Assembly: GCF_963678635.1 (NCBI RefSeq)
Contig: NC_087069.1
Span: forward strand, 9,941,206 to 10,005,205
Length of the DNA stretch: 64,000 nt
Direction of reading: 5' to 3'
From: Symsagittifera roscoffensis
Lineage: Eukaryota > Xenacoelomorpha > Acoela > Convolutidae
The stretch's first letter is position 1. Each line of letters opens with the position of its first letter. The notes beneath the pieces were generated by a model. It saw only the letters and a list, made by a program, of their open reading frames with translations. It searched no databases and was not told where the DNA came from. The translations under genes were made by a program, and so were the position numbers. Shown here one piece after another: positions 1 through 9,224 of this stretch.

Positions 1-315
1 CAAAAAATCTTTAAGAAAAAAAAAACCTAACTCCATTTTTTTAAAGCTATGGACATTTCAGCGTTCGGTTTACAAAACCCAGCCATTTTAAGTTAAAAAT
101 TATATTGCAAAATCACCGCACGGATATTACAGAATATCTAGGGAAAAAATAACTATCAGGATAAGATGGCTGATCCCATAAAAGAAAAATCTAAATGAAA
201 GAAAAATCCCATGACTAAAATCGCAAAAAAACCGCAGCCTGTAGACACATTAAACCAACGACAGCTCTAGTATTTTCAGGCCTAGAAATAGGTCAAGTCG
301 TTCAAATTTGTAATA
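1..315. other. AT-rich flank left of the Polinton
   Basis: This is AT-rich sequence outside the target-site duplication. No reading frame, RNA gene or repeat with support was seen. It should be host DNA, continuous before insertion with the sequence after 46349. Confidence 0.5.
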
Positions 316-321
316 CCTGTT
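316..321. repeat. Target-site duplication, left copy (CCTGTT)
   Basis: The six bases CCTGTT directly precede the AGTAGT end of the left inverted repeat. The same six bases directly follow the right inverted repeat at 46344-46349. Polintons characteristically make 6-bp duplications, so this fixes the outer boundary of the element. Confidence 0.93.
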
Positions 322-562
322 AGTAGTTGTGTATCGTGTCCCGGATCCTAAGGGGGGAGGGGTCCTTCCTAAGGGGGGGGGGGGTCTTCACGTAAAGCAA
401 AATCCTAGGAAAGGGGTCCTTATTTTTTGGAGGACCCCTATCCTAGGATTTTGTAAATGAACGTAAGTTCCCACCCCTAAAGTAAAAGACCCCATCCTTA
501 GGATCTTGTTAAGCTGAGCTTAACAACCGGGACCCGATACAATAATTCCTTCTAATTCCTTT
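322..562 (+). repeat. Polinton 1 left terminal inverted repeat
   Basis: The repeat starts AGTAGTTGTGTATCGTG and matches the reverse complement of 46103-46343, including the G-runs, the CCTAGGATTTTG blocks and the inner TCTAATTCC at 551-559. Similarity fades after about 562. The repeat is itself a nested palindrome: 331-344 pairs with 527-540, and 398-419 pairs with 432-453 with one mismatch. Protein-primed replication is expected to start at such ends. Confidence 0.9.
398..453. repeat. Hairpin inside the left Polinton repeat
   Basis: Two 22-base arms, 398-419 and 432-453, are complementary with a single mismatch around a 12-base AT-rich loop. The right repeat carries the same arms. It would extrude as a strong cruciform or RNA hairpin. 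Confidence 0.85.
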
Positions 563-920
563 TAAAGCGGTCCCTTTTTCCGCGATAATTAAAGTTAATC
601 GTCCTAATTCCTGAACTTTTCTTTTTCGTCCTAGTTTCATGTGGATATCATTTCCTGGCTTTCTTTCTTTCCGTCAAAGATTTGTCATGCTATTAAAGTT
701 TGTTATTGAAAACAAGCCTAAGGATTTCACACATTTGTTTGAATTAACACTTGGTTTGCGTCTACTAGTTTATTTGCCTGAAGCTATTTATGTTAAAACA
801 GTGATTGAGCTCAATACGAGTATTTTATTAGTTGTAACTTGGTAAAAACCAAAACATATTCAAGTCGAAGTATAAAAAGGACGAACAGTAAAAGTCATCT
901 GAAAATATATGTTTCAGACT
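563..920. other. Intergenic DNA between left repeat and polB 3' end
   Basis: No supported gene is present. A 68-codon plus-strand frame here has no recognisable features. On the minus strand an AATAAA overlaps the polB stop codon at about 921-930 and may serve as its polyadenylation signal. Confidence 0.4.
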
Positions 921-1432
921 TTAATGTTTATTGTTTTGGTTTTCTTTGCGCTGTTTTTTAGATGGTCGTTCTTCTGAAGCTTCAGATAAAATAAATGGGT
1001 TTTTTATAGGGGGACGTTCACGGACTCGGCTACTAGAAGCTTCTTCTTCTTGCAGCTCTGCTTCTGAGTAGGGCCGCTGTAAAAATCCCCAATCCGGAAG
1101 TGTAAAATCGGGAGAACTGTTATCAGTTTCATTGTATGAGTTGGCCCACTCGGTGTCCATGTAAATGTCTTCTAGAAAAGCATTTTCTTCAGCGGCTTTA
1201 TGGCCAAACGGCACTGTCGAAATTCCGTCGAGAAGTAGAAAACGTTTTGAGTCGAATGGTGATAACGCAAGTTTGTTTTGTTTCACTGTCATATTGGTGT
1301 GACCTTTCGAAACTGTATTATAGTTGTACACTCTCATTGTTTTTCCAGTGAATAATGTGTCCCTGAAGGTTTGGTGGACCAGTTCTCTCTGTGCACTCCG
1401 TTTAATTCCTTTGGCACTCAATTTTCGAGTGC
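921..1432 (-). pseudogene. polB: polB of Polinton 1, C-terminal exon
   Basis: This is the last exon of the protein-primed DNA polymerase. It begins after a splice acceptor (TGTTTGAAG) at about 1433. The first residues, KLSAKGIKR, through SPFDSKRFLL and VPFGH, match the conserved C-terminal block of Polinton/adintovirus polymerases. The second Polinton has the same block after an intron at the same place (60275). After that block the chain is acidic and serine-rich and ends in a basic PSKKQRK cluster that could be a nuclear localisation signal. The exon itself is open, but the gene is broken upstream. I infer nuclear replication of the element; no catalytic residue lies in this exon. Confidence 0.82.
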
Positions 1433-1763
1433 CTTCAAACAGAAGCAAAAATATTATTCTTTTCTACAACGCAGGGGATAGCTTCATTTCACTTCAGCAA
1501 CTCAATTTATACCGAACAAAATTTGATTCATTTTACCAAAAAAGAGCAGAAGACTCTAAATTATGATTAAAAAAGAGGGAAAAAGAGGGAATATGTTGTC
1601 AGATAAATCAACGTTTAGGCAACATTGTATAATGTTGCCTAAATCAGCTAAATGCCCATAGTTTAATGCAACAAATTAAGGGGTGTAGGTAGGTTGGTGG
1701 TGGTAATTTTGTTCTGTAAAAGGTAGGAATGGGAGGTGGAAGGGTGGCTTAATTTTTATTTAC
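1433..1763 (-). other. Probable last intron of polB (Polinton 1)
   Basis: The donor is GTAAAT at 1763 and the acceptor TTTGAAG at 1433 on the minus strand. The intron separates the conserved KPKLY stretch from KLSAKG, the same position as in polB of Polinton 2. It contains a perfect 13-bp hairpin, 1614-1626 with 1631-1643, around a 4-base loop. Confidence 0.65.
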
Positions 1764-3458
1764 CATTAAGGACGACCAAATATAGTTTCGGTTTTAGGGC
1801 GATGAATTCTCTGATCGGCTTCCCACCAGTCTCGTCTTTGAACTTCAGCACAACTTTGTATCCTCGAACAAGAAATGGTCCTTATCGTAATTTGAAAAGT
1901 CGAAATCAGCTTTTATTTTCTCCAAGTCTCGGTAAACGTCATCAGTTTTTATAGCGTAAATAAAACTATCCGTGTCGGAGTAAAGGAGTTCCAAGTTTAG
2001 ATTTGGTTTCATTTTTTGATAATGAAACTGAAACATGAAACGCTTGACGAGGTCTAGGATGGTCGCACCAACTATCATAAGTTTATCCCACAATATTTTT
2101 GTTACTGAAAAGCTAATTGTGGCTAATTGATCGTCAATGATTTGAAAGCTTTTCATTGTGCTCAGAGCTCTTTTTTGTAAAAGTTCTCTCTCATTCCTTA
2201 CAATCTCCAGCTTCTTTCTTCCTAACTTAGACTCCATTGTCGTACCGAAAGCTGAATTAACAATTAGCTTGTAGAAGTTCTCCTGGAATTTATTTACCGC
2301 GGCTTTTCGTAGGCGGGTGTTGAGGTCGACAAAGGGTGCCATCCAGTGACTTTGGCGGAGCTGAAGAACTTTTCCGAGGTGAGTTATTTCCATTCGCAGC
2401 TCATGGTACAATTTTAGGGTAAGGTAGTGCAAAACATAACCTTCTTTAGGATGCAAGGTCTGTAGAAGCTTTGGCACTTTTGGCAGTGTGGTGATTCCGA
2501 ATTTTCCCAACATGTCGACTTGCTCGTTGCTCATTGCACCGATGTCCACTACTTCACGAGAGGGGGCAAGGGGGTAATCAGCAAAGAAGTCGTGAAGCTC
2601 TTCGGGTATGGTTAAATTGACTTCAACTATATAACCCCACTCTGAGGTTTCGCTGGTGAGCAGTATGTCTGCCAGACTTTTTTCAACTATTGAAAAATCG
2701 TTTAATGGCAAAGGGCAGTGTTTCATTATCCCCCCGTACAAATTGTTTGCATCAATATTGAGGATGTAGTTTGATGGTTCTGAGGGCGAAAAATCGTCGA
2801 GGTATTTATTGTTTGCTTTGTAAAATCGGCGCGCATAGACCGACGAAATGCCTCCTTGTATCATTCGCTGCACAAGGTCCAGATGTTCACGGTCCGTTAA
2901 GAGTTTCAGTTCGGGCTTACAAACTTTTAAAAAGGCGTCCCCGGAAAGGTTACTTGCCGTAGAGTAACAGGCGCAATCAAGCCCGTATGTTTGATAGCAA
3001 ACTTCCCGAAAAGCTTCGAAAACGGAAGCAAGCAATAGCACATCTGTAGTCAAGTACAAGTCGTGGTAATCACCAAGTGAGCCACACTTCAGTTCGGTGA
3101 AAACTTTAAGGGCATGATTGTACTCGCTTCTTGAAACACTCACATCCCCTCCTGTTTGACTATTTTTCCACATTGCTCGTGGGGGAAGGCGAGTTTCTCG
3201 GAATTTTTCGAATGAGTTGAAGTATGAGTAGGGGTAATGCCCTTTCTGTTTCAACATACTGACTTTTTCAGGTGAATGGCCGAGTTTTTCAAAATAGTTC
3301 TCCAGCAGAAAAAAATTTTCGTTGGGCAAATTATCGACAAGTTTTGCCAACGATGCTAGCATGAACCTATACGAATCGATGAACCTCAGATTTTTGTAGA
3401 GTTTTTTGATTTTTCCGTTTTTGTCCGTGTACGTTTTTATATATACTGAAATTGTCAA
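1764..3458 (-). pseudogene. polB: polB of Polinton 1, palm and thumb region
   Basis: This is the catalytic part of a protein-primed family B DNA polymerase. Motif A is NIDANNLYGG (about residues 234-243 of the open frame, which starts at 3458). Motif B lies in KFQENFYKLIVNSAFG. Motif C is LLYSDTDS near 1975. All catalytic aspartates are present. The long frame ends at 1845 just after HFLFEDTK. The following conserved segment (VVLKFKDE to KPKLY) continues in another frame down to the intron donor, so there is a single frame break near 1850. This polymerase copies the element from its ends with a protein primer, and Polinton replication depends on it. As it stands the copy cannot make a continuous product. 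Confidence 0.88.
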
Positions 3459-4306
3459 GGATATAAATTTTTCTTCAGATGCGGGTATTACGGAAAAAAG
3501 TGTTTTCCGAATCGCTTTTTGCCAGCGCTTTGATTATAAAGTGTAAATCATAATTTGACTTACTGTTGTTTTTCTATTAACGTTACACTCATTGTGTGCC
3601 CAACCCAGGAACTTGTTGGTGTAATGGCAATGATCAAGTACCACTTGATCATTGTCGGAAAAATCATTCTCGCATATCCAACAAATTGTAGCATCTTCCC
3701 GTTCCTGGTCTGTTATACCAGTGAAAGTGTAATATTTCCTTTTTTCTACGTAAATTTGTCTCGCTAACGATTCAAGGGAGCTAATTAGCTCTTCTATCAC
3801 ATTCGGTCCTCTTTTAAGCTCAAACTTTAACAGGTCTTTTTTCCCAAATTCGATTACTGCTAACGCGTAGCCGCACGGTTGATGGATTTCAATTGTTTGC
3901 GTGCTAGATTTTCGCGAATCAGGTTGCGGTCCGTATACTGGTAAGAGCAGTGACTCCAAATCAAAGTAGATTACTCTGGGTACGTACCAACGAGCTTTTA
4001 AATTTTTGAACTTATGGTCATCTTTTCCCGGCTTGGGCATTGTTATGACGACATCTTCGTCTTGGTAGCACAGTTCTTGATGTCTTCTCAGAGTTTCGAA
4101 TGAAGCGCATGTGTGGAAACATTTGCGACAATTCTCAGATTGAAATCGGTGCACTTTGTGCCGCACGTACTCGACCAGTTTCTTGAGATCACTTATCAAC
4201 ACATAGTGATATTGTGATCCATCTGTCAGCAGCAACAAGTCCACAATCACGCTAGCAGTGAATCTGCTCGATACTCTTATGGGCAACAATTCGCCATCGT
4301 TGTACC
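3459..4306 (-). pseudogene. polB: polB of Polinton 1, exonuclease and zinc-insert region (copy A)
   Basis: The exon starts after acceptor TCTGTTCAG at 4307. It carries the Exo I motif YFDLES of the 3'-5' proofreading domain. It also has a C-x2-C...DHCH...GWAHNECN cluster resembling the zinc/HNH fold of endonuclease VII. After NRKTT the frame closes at 3534. Compared with the second Polinton's polymerase, the stretch holding Exo II (GHNxQNYD) is shortened, and two frame changes lie between 3460 and 3570 before homology resumes at PASEEKF. The proofreading domain is therefore damaged here. The first 578 bases from the 5' end (4306 down to about 3713) are duplicated at 7477-8057. Confidence 0.8.
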
Positions 4307-4426
4307 TGAACAGAAAAATAATTTTTATTCCTAGGTTTGGAATGAAATAAAAAGGGTGTTTGAATAGGTGAAGAACATTAATGAAGGAATTTTAAAATTT
4401 TTAGAAGGCAATTAGAATTTGCTTAC
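4307..4426 (-). other. polB intron, copy A
   Basis: This is a 120-bp intron with donor CCG|GTAAGC at 4426 and acceptor TTCTGTTCAG|GT at 4307 on the minus strand. The duplicated unit keeps the same intron at 8058-8178. Confidence 0.8.
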
Positions 4427-5307
4427 CGGAAGACGTTGATTTGACAATTGTTCAACTTTTCAAATCTGTCCATATCCATCAGACCCATTGGCATTTCGTA
4501 TTCCCCATTAATTTTCACAATTCCTTCTTTGTCGAGATTGTAGGTTGAGACTTTGTTTTTCTCCAGCCACCGTCTAGATGTGGGGTAGAGGGCCGGCTCA
4601 TTCACACTGTGATATGCGGCAACAAAGCAGTAGAGAAAGCAACGGTCATCATCTTTAGTGTTGATATTTGTGAGCAGAGTAGATGCTGCGCTGAGTGCAT
4701 CAGGTAGCTCGAGGTAGGATCCTGCTCTTATTGGTGAGAAGGCCGCGAAACTGATTTGCAATTTTTCAATTCTGTCAATAATCCATCCGCTACCATGAGA
4801 CGAGAACGAATTGACTTGGTTGACCATATGTTCAATCAGTTCCAAGAATTGATCCCCAGCTATTCCCTCGAAGTACACTGTCAATGTCTTAGTGTTCAGA
4901 AACAGCATGGTCCTTTCGAAGTTTCCACTGTCCCCACTGTCCCCTTGCACAGTGCGAGTTTTGATCATTCCCACTTCCACGTGGAATTGCACCTTGTTCG
5001 GACCCTCTTTGACCCTTTCCAGTATGAGAACATCTATTTCCTCCTTGTTTTGCATCATGACTTGAAGCAAATCCATTTCTTTTTCACCAACTTTGAGATC
5101 GTATTGACGCAATTTGCCTCTGAACGCGCTTTCCGTTGGGGCAGCGGAAGACGTCGTCTCAATGCCGTCCCAAACTGGCAATGCGTGCTTCTTCAGCAAG
5201 TGTTGTCCATAGCTTTCCGCGGTGAGAAATATTGTATGGCAATAGATACAATGACTTTTGCTGTTAATTTTAAGGGTTAGCGATAAATTTTTTTTATGTT
5301 TTGGCAT
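4427..5307 (-). pseudogene. polB: polB of Polinton 1, N-terminal exon with deletion (copy A)
   Basis: From KSHCIYC onward this exon matches the intact copy at 8179-9224 almost residue for residue, including one C2H2 finger and the FAAFSPIRAGSYLELP block. The first 14 or so residues (MPKHKKNLSLTLKI) do not belong to the polymerase. They come from what is non-coding upstream DNA in copy B (about 9495-9550), brought into frame by a deletion of about 490 bp between ACTTTTG repeats (5254-5260 here). The true start and the first two zinc fingers are gone. The open frame still begins with ATG, so gene prediction would call a false N-terminus. Confidence 0.85.
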
Positions 5308-6022
5308 TTTAAGGGGACTGGTTTAGACTTTCAGTTAACATTTCAGCACTAAATTACAAAATTTAAAGCTTAGATTGATACAGATAGAGCCTAAAACTTT
5401 TTCCTGACTAATTTTAACTGTGAAACAGTAATTTCCTAATGATTTCAAGCCCACTTCTTGGTTTGCGTAAATAGGTATAATAAAAAGTAGAAACATGAGA
5501 TAAAAGTATTCAGAAAGTAAAGCCCTCAACTATCTAATTAAGTTGAAATAAAATAGTAAACTTAAAAAATGAAAATTTTGCAAATTTGATACCTTGATAG
5601 TTATCTATGCATGATAAGCATAGATTGTCATTTGAATAGGTAAAAGATATCGGAATCAAAGTTTCCTTCATGTCATTCAGTGTCCCATGAAACATTTCAT
5701 ATCATGTCATTCGAAATATCAAAGAATGACCGTTTGGTTTAAGGGGTAATAGCTAACCCGGCGTTGTTCGTCGCTACGCTCCTCGGGAACGCCTCCCATT
5801 CTGTAATTATTTTTTCAAAATAGAGGAAAATTTTTTATGTTGTGAAAAAAGTAAAAGTAATTTTAAAAAAGTGTCTTTTAAGTCTGTCAACAAAAAAACC
5901 AGTAAGTTTTATGGGATCTCGAGCACAGTTCTACTGGTTGTGTTCGAAACTTAAAAAACATAATTTTTTAACTTTTTTTCCTTCATTTTTAGCTTGAATT
6001 GTTCGTTCTCGTTTTAAATTCA
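5308..6022. other. polB upstream region, copy A
   Basis: AT-rich intergenic DNA of the Polinton, duplicated at about 9503-10264. It holds a segment of about 103 bp (5695-5797, ending GGAACGCCTCCC) that recurs inverted at 37664-37766. No gene was seen. A polB promoter probably lies in this region in copy B, but I cannot point to a box. Confidence 0.6.
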
Positions 6023-6948
6023 TGTAACATTCGCCCGGAAGATGCATATCGACGGAAAACAAAACTAAGTCTTAAGACGACTGGCTAACGTCTAAACAGA
6101 GCTTTGCATGCTTTTCACCGTCTCTACCAAGCCAGTACTTTTCGGTGGTCTTTTCCAACACCGGGTCGACAAAAACGTTACTGCTTTCGGCTTCGGTCAA
6201 AACACTCAAATTAACTAGATTACATGCAGAAATAGTGAGCTGATGGCTGGGTCTCAGTATCCCCAGACCACGAGGTCACTCCTAAAAACAGGGCTGCTAC
6301 TATTTATTGAATTTTTTTTGTTTTTGTTCAGTAGATAAAAATCATCATCTCCATCGAAGATGGATCAACCCTTTCCCCCAACTCCTAGCTTCTCATCCTT
6401 ATCAAAATGAATCCAGTTGTTAATTAAATTCAATTCAGGACATGACAGGAAGCTAAAAGTTTATGTAAAAGGATAAAAGTTTCAGTCCCGAAACCCTTCT
6501 GGATTCTTGAATCCACTGAATCAAGCACGTTAAACTTGACTTCTCCGAAACCCGGAAGGCTGCCTTCCACCCTTCACCGTTGTTCGCAACGGCCTTGCAA
6601 CTATTGTAGCGACACAATAGTTGCAACTCGGAACGTTCTCTGTCAACTCCGTGATTCGTTGTCGTTTCTTAATCACTATTTCCGTTCTTCTCGCAATCGC
6701 TACTAATGTTGTTCTGTTTCTTTCTAGCTCTTCCGCCAAAATGGCCGTTTCTGACGTTTCTCAGAAATGTTACGTCATCACTTCGAAAATTTAAAACTTC
6801 AAAATACCAGAATATCTTGACTTTCACCGTTCCACTAATCATCCGAATAACGTCGTTAAACCTTCAAAATCACTAACTCGGAAGGTTCACTGCTAAAAAT
6901 TCGAAATCGGCAGAGATTGCATTTTTTCCATTCTGGTCGAATGTCACA
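6023..6948 (-). repeat. LTR copy created by the tandem duplication
   Basis: This LTR is 926 bp, reads TGTAACATTCG...CGAATGTCACA on the plus strand and has near-symmetric ends. It is about 1.4% different from the LTR at 10265-11190 over the first 370 bp by eye, with shared flanks on both sides, so it arose by duplication and not by a separate insertion. It contains AATAAA on the minus strand (6303-6308) and two adjacent hairpins (6577-6592 and 6595-6626). A 69-codon minus-strand frame inside it is probably not a gene. Confidence 0.9.
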
Positions 6949-7476
6949 TACTCCCCGGACAGTCCGTTCAATGTCCTCATTGAATCACGCAATGTTCATA
7001 AAATAGATACAGTGTCATCGAACAGAATTTACAAAATGCACGAAATTACTTTTATCCACGTCACATCGACTCACTGCAGAATATAAATGGCAACATACCA
7101 CATCACTATAGCCTTCAAATTATTTCATTAATATGCACATTGAGGATATGACCTAAGATAAAACATATTTTCCGACTTCCAATGTCAATGTCCCAATTAA
7201 AACTTTTTCTCTTAGATTTAAAAGGTGTTGGTTTGCAGGACAGTCCTGCCAACCAACAAGCTAAAATTATCCTACTATGCTTTTTCCCTTCGGAAATCTT
7301 GCTTGTTATTGTCCTGAATATTAAAACTAAGAAGCTCTGTGGTTAGAAAGAATAATGAAACAATCTCCCTCTTCGAGAGATTACCCAAGCCTTCCATGTC
7401 ACCACAAAGTGATCAGTTCTCCTAGCTGATTAAAAACAGTCATATAGGCTGGAATATTTAAAAATACTCCTTCACG
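6949..7476 (-). other. Stranded 3' piece of the LTR element interior
   Basis: These 528 bp match 11191-11718, the untranslated stretch between the last retroelement ORF and its 3' LTR. Their presence here, cut off from the rest of the element, shows that the duplication followed retroelement insertion. Confidence 0.85.
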
Positions 7477-8057
7477 TTATACCAGTGAAAGTGTAATATT
7501 TCCTTTTTTCTACGTAAATTTGTCTCGCTAACGATTCAAGGGAGCTAATTAGCTCTTCCATCACATTCGGTCCTCTTTTAAGCTCAAACTTTAACAGGTC
7601 TTTTTTTACTGCTAACGCGTAGCCGCACGGTTGATGGATTTCAATTGTTTGCGTGCTAGATTTTCGCGAATCAGGTTGCGGTCCGTATACTGGTAAGAGC
7701 AGTGACTCCAAATCAAAGTAGATTACTCTGGGTACGTACCAACGAGCTTTTAAGTTTTTGAACTTATGGTCATCTTTTCCCGGCTTGGGCATTGTTATGA
7801 CGACATCTTCGTCTTGGTAGCACAGTTCTTGATGTCTTCTCAGAGTTTCGAATGAAGCGCATGTGTGGAAACATTTGCGACAATTCTCAGATAGAAATCG
7901 GTGCACTTTGTGCCGCACGTACTCGACCAGTTTCTGGAGATCACTTATCAACACAGAGTGATATTGTGATCCATCTGTCAGCAGCAACAAGTCCACAATC
8001 AGGCTAGTAGTGAATCTGCTCGATACTCTTATGGGCAACAATTTGCCATCGTTGTAC
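7477..8057 (-). pseudogene. polB: polB of Polinton 1, truncated second exon (copy B)
   Basis: This is the start of the exonuclease exon, including Exo I YFDLES. It begins at acceptor 8058 and is cut at the duplication border inside the zinc insert, after FTGIT. Relative to copy A it lacks four residues around IEFG. No polymerase domain follows on this side, so copy B can encode only a zinc-finger and partial exonuclease fragment. Confidence 0.85.
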
Positions 8058-8178
8058 CTGAACAGAAAAATAAATTTTATACCTAGGTTTGGAAAGAAAT
8101 AAAAAGGGTGTTTGAATAGGTGAAGAACATTAATGAAGGAATTTTAAATTTTTTAGAAGGCAATTAGAATTTGCTTAC
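8058..8178 (-). other. polB intron, copy B
   Basis: A 121-bp intron with donor GTAAGC at 8178 and acceptor CTGTTCAG at 8058. It is homologous to 4307-4426. Confidence 0.8.
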
Positions 8179-9224
8179 CGGAAGACGTTGATTTGACAAT
8201 TGTTCAACTTTAAAAGTCTGTCCATATCCATCAGACCCATTGGCATTTCGTATTCCCCATTGATTTTCACAATTCCTTCTTTGTCGAGATTGTAGGTTGA
8301 GACTTTGTTTTTCTCCAGCCACCGTCTAGATGTGGGGTAGAGGGCCGGCTCATTCACACTGTGATATGCGGCAACAAAGCAGTAGAGAAAGCAACGGTCA
8401 TCATCTTTAGTGTTGATATTTGTGAGCAGAGTAGATGCTGCGCTGAGTGCATCAGGTAGCTCGAGGTAGGATCCTGCTCTTATTGGTGAGAAGGCCGCGA
8501 AACTGATTTGCAATTTTTCAATTCTGTCAATAATCCATCCGCTACCATGAGAAGAGAACGAATTGACTTGGTTGACCATATGTTCAATCAGTTCCAAGAA
8601 TTGATCCCCAGCTATTCCCTCGAAGTACACTGTCAATGTCTTAGTGTTCAGAAACAGCATGGTCCTTTCGAAGTTTCCACTGTCCCCACTGTCCCCTTGC
8701 ACAGTGTGAGTTTTGATCATTCCCACTTCCACGTGGAATTGCACCTTGTTCGGACCCTCTTTGACCCTTTCCAGTATGAGAGCATCTATTTCCTCCTTGT
8801 TTTGCATCATGACTTGAAGCAAATCCATTTCTTTTTCACCAATTTTGAGATCGTATTGACGCAATTTGCCTCTGAACGCGCTTTCCGTTGGGGCAGCGGA
8901 AGACGTCGTCTCAATGCCGTCCCAAACTGGCAATGCGTGCTTCTTCAGCAAGTGTTGTCCATAGCTTTCCGCGGTGAGAAATATTGTATGGCAATAGATA
9001 CAATGACTTTTGGAAGTCATGTCATGTACCAGCTTGACGTGCTCTCGGGCTTCCGACAAACTCTCGAATGATTCGAGACACTCATCGCAAACAGTTTGAG
9101 GAGGAGGGGGAGGAAGGATATTGTGAACTTTTTGCTCATGTCTTCTCAAGTTCCTTTTAGAGCTCAGTGTTTTTCCGCACTGCTGGCAAGGAACAGGTGT
9201 CGCGACAGAAGTAGAGTTCGGCAT
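8179..9224 (-). pseudogene. polB: polB of Polinton 1, N-terminal exon with three C2H2 fingers (copy B)
   Basis: This is the intact 5' exon of the polymerase, starting MPNSTSV at 9224. Three C2H2 fingers occur within the first 100 residues: CQQC...HEQKVH (about 14-35), CDEC...HVKLVH (about 47-68) and CIYC...HLLKKH (about 75-96). A conserved Polinton polymerase N-terminal region follows, with FAAFSPIR, SYLELP and CFLYCFVAAY. The second Polinton shares this block at its window edge (FSPIRGSSYIDLP). The fingers may help bind element DNA; that is inference. The exon is open to its splice donor at 8178, but the gene is truncated downstream at the duplication border. Confidence 0.82.

Larger units (their letters stand above)
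3713..7476. repeat. Tandem duplication, unit A
   Basis: This 3764-bp unit is directly followed by a second copy at 7477-11718. The units share polB exons, the polB upstream region, one LTR and 528 bp of LTR-element interior. The join reads CTTCACG then TTATACC at 7476/7477. The outer borders are 3712/3713 on the left and 11718/11719 on the right. Unit A is shorter mainly because of a deletion of about 490 bp at 5254. Divergence between units is about 1-2% by eye. Confidence 0.93.

Noticed and set aside
639-845. 68-codon plus-strand frame near the left repeat
   Set aside because: No motif, AT-driven composition, and it lies outside the minus-strand gene row.
4756-5280. 174-codon plus-strand frame, and its copy at 8508-9071
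   Set aside because: Antisense to the polymerase N-terminal exon; the minus-strand frame has the recognisable domains.
6530-6739. 69-codon minus-strand frame, repeated at 10772-10981 and 34047-34256
   Set aside because: It lies inside the LTR, so its three copies follow from LTR copying and not from selection on a protein. No motif or start context supports it.
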